64,000 bases of DNA. Source: Flagellimonas oceani. Its GTDB lineage: Bacteria; Bacteroidota; Bacteroidia; Flavobacteriales; Flavobacteriaceae. This document shows positions 9,955 through 17,060 of this stretch, piece after piece. Position 1 is the stretch's first letter, and each line of letters opens with the position of its first letter. The notes below the pieces were generated by a model that saw nothing but the letters and a program-made list of their open reading frames with translations, searched no databases and was not told where the DNA came from. The stretch is taken from positions 4,236,001 through 4,300,000 of the forward strand of contig NZ_CP049616.1 of assembly GCF_011068285.1 (NCBI RefSeq), written 5' to 3'. A program made the position numbers and the translations under genes.

Positions 9955-10613
9955 AGGGCTATTTTTAGGGGTTATTGGTTATGGCTATAATTAAAGTTGT
10001 TGTGTTCTAAACGATACCGGATTAAAAAAATAAAGGGTTTTTCTTTCAAACCTTATAGGAATTTGATTGTTTTATTTATATTTGGGAAATGGGGATGGTC
10101 TTTTTCGGTGCTATGCTGAAATCTGAGACTATCGCATAATTTTTTACTTCATTGAGACATAGGATTTTCGTTCAACAATACTATCCTAACCCAATATTTA
10201 TGTTGGTTAAGCCAACGTAAACAAAGGTTTTTTTAAATTCGTCAATATTTTATTTCTATTACTATGGTGAAAAGATATGTTTTTCACCATATTAAGTTAA
10301 ACATTTTTACGGGGGAAGAATAAATAGTGGAAAGAAAACCACTTAATTTGTCACTTTTCAGTGAAAAAATTGTTTAACCCTTTGGGTTGAGGGATTAAAA
10401 GAACTCACCATTTTTGTTCCTTATAGTAACTGTTGCGCAGCATAACCCCATACTTGCTTTCAGCTGAAGGAATTACTCATGGTGAGTTTTGTCAAAAACC
10501 TTATGAATTTTGGGCCGCACTGCCTTTATCGCCAGAACCAAAGACAAGAACATTTGTTCGTTGTGCAGCCCAGTATTCATATTTTTTCAGTTGTTAAATC
10601 TACAGTGTTCATA
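9955..10613. other. Long intergenic region with inverted repeats
   Basis: About 660 bp upstream of the LytTR regulator without a convincing gene. It holds a short hairpin (AACCC-TTT-GGGTT near 10376-10388). It also holds a perfect 10-bp inverted repeat, AACTCACCAT at 10402-10411 and ATGGTGAGTT at 10479-10488, and an imperfect one, GGGCCGCAC near 10511-10519 with GTGCAGCCC near 10564-10572. The arrangement could be a structured untranslated leader of the regulator or a small RNA. A short plus-strand frame from 10479 has no recognisable product. Confidence 0.4.
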
Positions 10614-10684
10614 GTTAATTGGTGTATGCCATTTGATGGATGGGTGTTTTGAGTTTATGAATGCCCCTTTTGAGTTAACGTAAG
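10614..10684 (-). promoter_or_regulatory. Tandem LytTR-type operator cluster A
   Basis: Read on the minus strand, three elements start every 21 bp: TACGTTAAC, TTCATAAAC and TCCATCAAA, with a fourth (TACACCAAT) out of phase. The best copy fits the LytTR consensus [TA][AC][CA]GTTN[AG][TG] at eight of nine positions. The cluster lies about 660 bp upstream of the LytTR regulator gene and just downstream of the terminator of the 11460 gene, so it may drive a transcript into the regulator (autoregulation) or an unannotated RNA. Confidence 0.5.
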
Positions 10685-10710
10685 TTTCAAAGACACTTCT
10701 TTTTAGTTGA

Positions 10711-10748
10711 AAATGGGACTCCTGTTTTAAAAGGAAATCCCATTTTTT
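10711..10748 (-). terminator. Intrinsic terminator of the 10795-11460 gene
   Basis: AAATGGGA and TCCCATTT form an eight-base stem with a roughly 20-nt interior that can pair further (CCT with AGG). On the minus strand it follows the stop codon at 10795 by about 50 bp and is followed by a short T run. Confidence 0.55.
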
Positions 10749-10794
10749 ACAACAGGAGAACACTAAAAAGATTCGTAAAAGGGCCATCAATTCA

Positions 10795-11460
10795 TTAAGC
10801 TGTATGATATAATTCTTGATGCTCGGGATATTTTGTGGTTTTCGGAAAGCACTTCTTTTTTAGGGGCATTTTGGCCACAAAGTGTCCTTTGAAATCTATT
10901 GAGGCAATATTGCTGAAATAACCTAGGATGTCCTCGTAATCGTTAATATTTATTCCCGCCTTTGCCAAGCTATTGTGCACAACCGATTTATTGACCTTAT
11001 TTTCCCAATTGCCATTGAGCCTTGTGTCATTGGACCTTATAATAAGGATTTTCAGTTTTTTTAAGTGCCAAGTTGGAACATAGAAATTGGTTACACCATC
11101 CTTTATGGATTTAAAGGTCACATACACTTTGCCCACATTTTTGTAGACTTTTGCCGTATATCCAATACTGTTGTTGCTCAATGGTAGTTTCAGGCACGAG
11201 TCATCTGATTCCAGATAAAAAAGTATGGGGTTTTTGTTGAGTACTTCTTCTGTAATTTGCGGAACATCTATCGTAAACGACCAATTGGGTAATTGCTCCC
11301 TTATATCAAAGGATAAGAGTTCCACTGTGTTGGGAGTATTCTTCCCACGGGATTCTTCGTGATCCTTTAGTGCGGAATTGGATTTGTTGATAAGATAGAT
11401 GGGATAACCTATGATTACCGTGGCACAGATCAATGTCCAAAAGATGGTCAAAAGATGCAT
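10795..11460 (-). CDS. Membrane-anchored hypothetical protein
   Basis: A 221-residue protein with one N-terminal hydrophobic helix (about residues 3-24, LLTIFWTLICATVIIGYPIYL) followed by a polar, mostly extracytoplasmic region with no lipobox. I recognise no domain. The C-terminus is basic (KMPLKKKC, KTTKYPEH). The start ATG at 11460 is preceded by a two-unit LytTR-type operator at 11537-11572 (about 75-110 bp upstream), so it probably belongs to the same regulon as the adhesin and OmpA genes. A hairpin terminator follows at 10711-10748. No function can be assigned; the real-gene call rests on length, the membrane anchor and the dedicated promoter and terminator signals. Confidence 0.6.
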   Translation of the reverse strand: MHLLTIFWTLICATVIIGYPIYLINKSNSALKDHEESRGKNTPNTVELLSFDIREQLPNWSFTIDVPQITEEVLNKNPILFYLESDDSCLKLPLSNNSIGYTAKVYKNVGKVYVTFKSIKDGVTNFYVPTWHLKKLKILIIRSNDTRLNGNWENKVNKSVVHNSLAKAGININDYEDILGYFSNIASIDFKGHFVAKMPLKKKCFPKTTKYPEHQELYHTA

Positions 11461-11536
11461 AACTTTATTTTTGATTAATAAATCGGGGACCGTTATCAGG
11501 TACTAAGTAACAAAGAAAAATAGTGGGTAAGACCCA

Positions 11537-11572
11537 TGAATATACGGATGGGGCTTTTCAATTGACGTATGA
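11537..11572 (-). promoter_or_regulatory. LytTR-type operator B (two units, 21-bp spacing)
   Basis: On the minus strand, TACGTCAAT is followed exactly 21 bp later by TCCGTATAT. Both resemble the LytTR half-element, and the interval is the classical 9 + 12 bp spacing. It lies upstream of the ATG at 11460. Confidence 0.55.
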
Positions 11573-11668
11573 AAAACCACCGATAAAATGATTGTTTTTT
11601 ACGTTGAAATACACCCGTTTTTTTCTTAAATGGACATTTTGAAGCATAAATTTGGTTTACTGCCTACC

Positions 11669-12043
11669 CTATGATGTCTTATTGGTCTTTTCCAATTGGC
11701 CGATTACGCCCATTACATCATAATTTGCAATTTTTCGTGTACTATAATTTCGTTTTATGTGGTTTACGTATGTATGGATTTCAAGAGTATAGTAGTTCTC
11801 AAGTTCAAAGACCGGATCTTTGGCGATCTCCAGACTACTGTTCACTTTCATTTTACCATAAGCTCTCGCATGGTAGACAATTTTATAGTTGTTATTATCA
11901 TTATCCATCCATTCAATGGTCACTTCAATAAAATCGTCCATGCGTTCCCTTAGTTTGTAATTCGCATGTTTGGGTATGTTTCCAAACTCATATTCAGACT
12001 TGATTAGGTCCAAAATCCATTTCTCCAGAAAATTATCCTTCAT
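11669..12043 (-). CDS. Hypothetical cytoplasmic protein
   Basis: A 124-residue soluble protein without signal peptide or membrane segment. It is rich in charged and aromatic residues (EKWILDLIKSEYEFGN, IEWMDNDNNNYKIVYHARAYG). I recognise no family. The ATG at 12043 and continuous coding character support a real gene. It lies between the lipoprotein hydrolase gene and the membrane-anchored protein on the same strand, with about 150 bp upstream. The Asn/Asp-rich loop could be a surface turn. No role is proposed. Confidence 0.5.
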   Translation of the reverse strand: MKDNFLEKWILDLIKSEYEFGNIPKHANYKLRERMDDFIEVTIEWMDNDNNNYKIVYHARAYGKMKVNSSLEIAKDPVFELENYYTLEIHTYVNHIKRNYSTRKIANYDVMGVIGQLEKTNKTS

Positions 12044-12192
12044 GTCATTTAAATTTTAGGTGTTCTGATTTTTGGTCTGCAATAGGCCAATGGTTCAATA
12101 AATTTTTAATGAGGTTGAAAAGGTTTTGGATTGTTTTTGTAGTCTTGGCTGGCCAAGACCTAGGTTCTGTACTTTAACCTTAGTTGTGAGTG

Positions 12193-13206
12193 TTATTTCG
12201 TAATGTGCAATAATGTTTTTAACCAATTAATGGCGTTTGTTCTCGCCAATTCACTTTGGTCTTTACCTTCTGTATCAAAGCCATGACCAACACCTTCATA
12301 AATATGGAGTTTTAGCGGAACACCTTTTTCTTCCAATAAATCTACCATGCACAATGTATTTTCAGTTAGGTATCCCTTTGAGGGAACCTGATACAAAATG
12401 GGGGCATAGGGCCGGTATATATTTTCTTCAAGTGCATTTTCATTACAAGGTCCTGGTCCCCAATAACCATATCCCGAGGATCCTCCATAGTAGAAAACCC
12501 CTCCGGCAAAACCATTTTCCGGTTTGGGTTGAGGTGGCTGAACTCCCGATGAGGCATCATATTTGTTCCCGTCAAAACTTTGTGTCCATTCCCAATCGGA
12601 GGGAGTTGAACCGGTATCATAGAGTGTTGCGGCCAGCGCACTGGCTCCATCGGAAAAACCAAGTAATGCAATGTCATTTGGTCTTACCAATGGCTTGCCA
12701 TTATCTAGTTTTAAGTTTTTGAGTACCTCTAAGGCCATGTTGGCATCTTTGGGGCGAACAAATTGAGAACTGATCCTGAAGTTGTCCGGAGCGTCTGTCC
12801 ATTTTCCAGTTCTCTCCTTGACATTCCTTCCCGAGTAACTGTCAACAAAAGCACCGACAATACAGTTATTGTCGAATATTTCCCGCCAATCACGATTTTG
12901 ACCGGACATTTTTCCGGTAGTTGGGTCATCGTTCGACCACATTCCACCAGAACCATGCATTACTACTACCGCAGGATAATTTTCATTATCACAGCCCTTA
13001 GGTATTGAAAGGTAAATAGGGATTTTGTCCTGTTGTATCTGGACATAGATAATCGTGTCCAACGTAGATTGCGCCATTATCACTTCCGGAGCATTTGTAA
13101 AGGGGGTAGATCCACCTTCATCCTCGCTGCAGGAGATAAAAAATATAGACGATACGGACAAAAATAGGCTAAGTTTAATAAATAATTTTGACATTGTTTT
13201 TTTCAT
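12193..13206 (-). CDS. Lipoprotein alpha/beta hydrolase, dienelactone-hydrolase-like
   Basis: A 337-residue lipoprotein: signal peptide with lipobox ending FISC (Cys26) followed by SEDE, an acidic run that suggests surface display. The alpha/beta-hydrolase core shows an oxyanion segment VVVMHGSGG near residues 80-88, the nucleophile elbow GFSDGAS, and the catalytic His in GVGHGFDTEG; the third catalytic acid is likely in VDLLEEKG. This is the layout of dienelactone-hydrolase-like esterases. It starts nine bases after the stop of the PorP/SprF gene and is probably the last gene of the adhesin operon, which is unusual for a hydrolase. It may process or anchor the adhesin or cut an ester-linked surface glycan; both are inference. 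Confidence 0.75.
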   Translation of the reverse strand: MKKTMSKLFIKLSLFLSVSSIFFISCSEDEGGSTPFTNAPEVIMAQSTLDTIIYVQIQQDKIPIYLSIPKGCDNENYPAVVVMHGSGGMWSNDDPTTGKMSGQNRDWREIFDNNCIVGAFVDSYSGRNVKERTGKWTDAPDNFRISSQFVRPKDANMALEVLKNLKLDNGKPLVRPNDIALLGFSDGASALAATLYDTGSTPSDWEWTQSFDGNKYDASSGVQPPQPKPENGFAGGVFYYGGSSGYGYWGPGPCNENALEENIYRPYAPILYQVPSKGYLTENTLCMVDLLEEKGVPLKLHIYEGVGHGFDTEGKDQSELARTNAINWLKTLLHITK

Positions 13207-13215
13207 AATTTCATA

Positions 13216-14160
13216 TTAATAAGTGCACGAACAGTTAGAAACTCCTTGGAACAAATCGATGCCCAAGGTCAAAACATGGGTACCTTTCGAGTAGCCCAGT
13301 ATCTCATTCATAATTATCTGATAAGAGTATCCAAAGTAGAAGTCTCCTTTTTTGAGGCCAATAACGGGAGCTATATATAGGGGAGAGCCAAATTGGTCGT
13401 TCAAAAATCTGTAGGTTATCCCCGCATAATAGTAATTCAGATAATCATACCATTTGAACTTGGTATTGATATCCGTTATGGACCTTCCGTCACTTTCAAA
13501 ATATTGGAAGAAAACTGAAGGTTCTATCTCAAAATCAGTTCTTGAGTTCTTTCTGAATTTATATCCGGAATACAGATAATAATTGCGTAGGGTATTAGGT
13601 TCAAAAATTGGGTTGAACTTTTCAAATTCCTTGTTAAGAATGTTAGCGGCGTTCACACTGAGATAAAATCCACCGCGTCTGTACAGTGTGCCCACATCAA
13701 AATTTGGATTGCTGGATGACCGGTCGTTAATAACGGCAGGGTCGTTGTTAGGGTCAAAGTTTTCAATATCTATCCTAAATTGGTTCAAATTAAAGGACAG
13801 GGCAAAGGAGAAATATTGGTCATCATATTTATTAAGGGTAAGGTGATGTGCAAAGGAAACCTTGCCTCCTCGTTGTTTTGTTTCACCATTCGAATCGTTA
13901 TATATCACCATTCCAATACCGGAACGGTTCCCCAATCGTACATCTGCCGATAACGATTGGGTATCCGGGGCATCCTTAATACCTACCCATTGGGTAACCC
14001 CGTTCATCCGTACTTTTACATAATCACCAATTCCTGCATAGGAAGGGGACATCACAAAAGGGTTGTCGGACAAGTATTGGGACAATTGCGGAATGGTCAG
14101 CTCTTGTCCTTTTACAAGGAACAGGTTTGTGAATATTAAGAAAACTACAACTCTCTTCAT
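13216..14160 (-). CDS. PorP/SprF family outer-membrane protein
   Basis: A 314-residue beta-barrel of the PorP/SprF family. The signal peptide (MKRVVVFLIF to VKGQE) precedes the hallmark region LSQYLSDNPFVMSPSYAGIG, then VTQWVGIKDAPDTQSLSADV. The end contains GTHVLTLGIDLF. The gene begins 13 bp after the stop of the adhesin's C-terminal segment and is probably co-transcribed, as sprF is with sprB. It is a second, diverged paralogue of the protein at 7598-8539, implying that each large T9SS cargo has its own partner. It should work in the outer membrane in export or attachment of the repeat adhesin. The closing sequence SNCSCTY has two Cys, unusual for the family. Confidence 0.9.
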   Translation of the reverse strand: MKRVVVFLIFTNLFLVKGQELTIPQLSQYLSDNPFVMSPSYAGIGDYVKVRMNGVTQWVGIKDAPDTQSLSADVRLGNRSGIGMVIYNDSNGETKQRGGKVSFAHHLTLNKYDDQYFSFALSFNLNQFRIDIENFDPNNDPAVINDRSSSNPNFDVGTLYRRGGFYLSVNAANILNKEFEKFNPIFEPNTLRNYYLYSGYKFRKNSRTDFEIEPSVFFQYFESDGRSITDINTKFKWYDYLNYYYAGITYRFLNDQFGSPLYIAPVIGLKKGDFYFGYSYQIIMNEILGYSKGTHVLTLGIDLFQGVSNCSCTY

Positions 14161-14173
14161 TTATCAATTGATT

Positions 14174-15259
14174 TTATCTATACAATGTGAAGTGCCCGAC
14201 GAATTCACGTCCAGACCCATCATTTAGTCTTGCGATGTACCAGTAATCCCCAGATGGCATAGGGTTGGAGTCATACTCGCCATCCCAAGCGTCCGATGTG
14301 CCCAAAATCTGGATCTCTCTTCCATACCGGTCAAAAATGTGCGTTTGGATATCAGGGAACAGTTCGGAATTTTTTGGAGACCAAAAGTCATTTTCCCCAT
14401 CACCATTTGGAGTGAAAAAATCCGGGATAGTGATTTCTACCAAGTTCATTGTGATACTCTTTATTGCCTCACAACCATAGCTGTCAACGACCCTTATGGT
14501 AAAACTGCCACTTCTCGTGATTGTGTAAGTGTTGGAGCTGGTTCCGCTATTCTCATCAAAGTAATAGGTGTAAGGGGCATTTCCGCCTGTAACATTTGCA
14601 GTGATTTGATTTATATACTCACTGCTTAGCGACAGCTCCAATGGGTCAAAGTTTTCAACTTCAAAGGGAATCTCTGCCAAGCAACCATTGTTGTGCATAA
14701 TGTAAAGACTATGACTGCCAGAACTAAGGTTTCCAAAATCTGGAGTTAATACGAAGTCATCTGGATTGTTAGAGTCCATCGCATAAAGCACATCATTACT
14801 GATTGATGGATCGAATAATGTTACCTCGATTGTATTTGATGGTAAGTTGTCCTCACACAAATACATGACATCTACTGTGCCACCAAGGTCTGGCCCGCCC
14901 GGTTTAATTTCAAAATTTGTATTGGTTTGGCAACCCGTGTTGTCAATTACATTCATTTGATAATTCCCAGGAGACAAATCCTCAATGGAGAAAGAATTGG
15001 TATTGAAAACTACGGGCTCCAAATTGTTAAGCTGAACCGTAACAGGTAAAACAGCGTCTCCAATTTCTACGGAAACAGAACCATTGTCGCTTTCCAAACA
15101 TGTTTCATCCTGAACATTGGTAGTAACGCTAAATCCAAGCTGTGTGCCTGCGTCGAATGTGAAGGGAGCGGAAACTGCGGTGCAGTTGTCCGTGTTCTCC
15201 GCGGTGATGGTGTAGTCGACCCCGTTGGTGCCGCCTGTGATGACCCCTCCCGCGCCCAC
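14174..15259 (-). CDS. C-terminal part of repeat adhesin with T9SS type B sorting domain (frame-separated)
   Basis: This reading segment continues the adhesin of 15779-18961 in the same absolute frame but is cut off from it by indels in the repeats. It opens at a GTG within the last 243-bp repeat copy, then carries about 250 residues of unique sequence. It ends with a gliding-motility C-terminal domain (IPDFFTPNGDGENDFW, HIFDRYGREI, WDGEYDSNPMPSGDYWY, FTLYR), the T9SS type B export and anchoring signal. On its own it has no signal peptide, so it is not a separate secreted protein. Either the frameshifts are real and the protein loses its sorting signal, or they are sequence errors and the true gene is one frame from 18961 to 14174 (about 1,595 residues). 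Confidence 0.7.
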   Translation of the reverse strand: MGAGGVITGGTNGVDYTITAENTDNCTAVSAPFTFDAGTQLGFSVTTNVQDETCLESDNGSVSVEIGDAVLPVTVQLNNLEPVVFNTNSFSIEDLSPGNYQMNVIDNTGCQTNTNFEIKPGGPDLGGTVDVMYLCEDNLPSNTIEVTLFDPSISNDVLYAMDSNNPDDFVLTPDFGNLSSGSHSLYIMHNNGCLAEIPFEVENFDPLELSLSSEYINQITANVTGGNAPYTYYFDENSGTSSNTYTITRSGSFTIRVVDSYGCEAIKSITMNLVEITIPDFFTPNGDGENDFWSPKNSELFPDIQTHIFDRYGREIQILGTSDAWDGEYDSNPMPSGDYWYIARLNDGSGREFVGHFTLYR

Positions 15260-17060
15260 GCTGCGGGGCTGGAGGTATAGGTCAGGTTCGCGTCATAGTT
15301 GGAGACCACGTTGGTGGCGTCCGCGGAGCAGCTCTCCGGTGTGACGGTTATGGCGGGGACTGCCGGTGATGGCAGCTGTGTGCCTGCGTCGAATGTGAAG
15401 GGAGCGGAAACTGCGGTGCAGTTGTCCGTGTTCTCCGCGGTGATGGTGTAGTCGACCCCGTTGGTGCCGCCTGTGATGACCCCTCCCGCGCCCACGCTTA
15501 GCCCTGCGGGGCTGGAGGTATAGGTCAGGTTCGCGTCATAGTTGGAGACCACGTTGGTGGCGTCCGCGGAGCAGCTCTCCGGTGTGACGGTTATGGCGGG
15601 GACTGCCGGTGATGGCAGCTGTGTGCCTGCGTCGAATGTGAAGGGAGCGGAAACTGCGGTGCAGTTGTCCGTGTTCTCCGCGGTGATGGTGTAGTCGACC
15701 CCGTTGGTGCCGCCTGTGATGACCCCTCCCGCGCCCACGCTTAGCCCTGCGGGGCTGGAGGTATAGGTCAGGTTCGCGTCATAGTTGGAGACCACGTTGG
15801 TGGCGTCCGCGGAGCAGCTCTCCGGTGTGACGGTTATGGCGGGGACTGCCGGTGATGGCAGCTGTGTGCCTGCGTCGAATGTGAAGGGAGCGGAAACTGC
15901 GGTGCAGTTGTCCGTGTTCTCCGCGGTGATGGTGTAGTCGACCCCGTTGGTGCCGCCTGTGATGACCCCTCCCGCGCCCACGCTTACCTGCGGGGCTGGA
16001 GGTATAGGTCAGGTTCGCGTCATAGTTGGAGACCACGTTGGTGGCGTCCGCGGAGCAGCTCTCCGGTGTGACGGTTATGGCGGGGACTGCCGGTGATGGC
16101 AGCTGTGTGCCTGCGTCGAATGTGAAGGAGCGGAAACTGCGGTGCAGTTGTCCGTGTTCTCCGCGGTGATGGTGTAGTCGACCCCGTTGGTGCCGCCTGT
16201 GATGACCCCTCCCGCGCCCACGCTTAGCGGGGCTGGAGGTATAGGTCAGGTTCGCGTCATAGTTGGAGACCACGTTGGTGGCGTCCGCGGAGCAGCTCTC
16301 CGGTGTGACGGTTATGGCGGGGACTGCCGGTGATGGCAGCTGTGTGCCTGCGTCGAATGTGAAGGAGCGGAAACTGCGGTGCAGTTGTCCGTGTTCTCCG
16401 CGGTGATGGTGTAGTCGACCCCGTTGGTGCCGCCTGTGATGACCCCTCCCGCGCCCACGCTTACCTGCGGGGCTGGAGGTATAGGTCAGGTTCGCGTCAT
16501 AGTTGGAGACCACGTTGGTGGCGTCCGCGGAGCAGCTCTCCGGTGTGACGGTTATGGCGGGGACTGCCGGTGATGGCAGCTGTGTGCCTGCGTCGAATGT
16601 GAAGGGAGCGGAAACTGCGGTGCAGTTGTCCGTGTTCTCCGCGGTGATGGTGTAGTCGACCCCGTTGGTGCCGCCTGTGATGACCCCTCCCGCGCCCACG
16701 CTTAGCCCTGCGGGGCTGGAGGTATAGGTCAGGTTCGCGTCATAGTTGGAGACCACGTTGGTGGCGTCCGCGGAGCAGCTCTCCGGTGTGACGGTTATGG
16801 CGGGGACTGCCGGTGATGGCAGCTGTGTGCCTGCGTCGAATGTGAAGGGAGCGGAAACTGCGGTGCAGTTGTCCGTGTTCTCCGCGGTGATGGTGTAGTC
16901 GACCCCGTTGGTGCCGCCTGTGATGACCCCTCCCGCGCCCACGCTTAGCCCTGCGGGGCTGGAGGTATAGGTCAGGTTCGCGTCATAGTTGGAGACCACG
17001 TTGGTGGCGTCCGCGGAGCAGCTCTCCGGTGTGACGGTTATGGCGGGGACTGCCGGTGAT
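15138..17060 (-). repeat. Eight tandem 243-bp GC-rich coding repeats
   Basis: Eight near-identical copies start at 15138, 15374, 15617, 15860, 16101, 16338, 16578 and 16821, encoding an 81-residue Ig-like unit (VPAITVTPESC, VSNYDANLTYTSSPAG, VITGGTNGVDYTITAEN, CTAVSAPFTFDAG) with two conserved Cys. Copy-to-copy distances are 236, 243, 243, 241, 237, 240 and 243 bp, so four copies carry deletions. Losses of 2, 5, 2 and 7 bp fall in one small hairpin-forming site (about 16460, 16222, 15983 and 15261), and 1-bp losses fall in a GGG run (about 16363 and 16127). The repeats are visibly much richer in G and C than the flanks. Confidence 0.95.

Noticed and set aside
10587..10790. Minus-strand 67-codon frame
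   Set aside because: It runs through operator cluster A and the terminator hairpin, with no recognisable product; the sequence is better explained as regulatory DNA.
15067..15981. Separate gene in the third frame of the repeats
   Set aside because: It is the repeat continuation after a 2-bp loss, with no start signal, signal peptide or independent promoter.
15138..17060. CRISPR-like array
   Set aside because: The 243-bp units are coding, much longer than CRISPR repeats, and have no spacers or cas genes.
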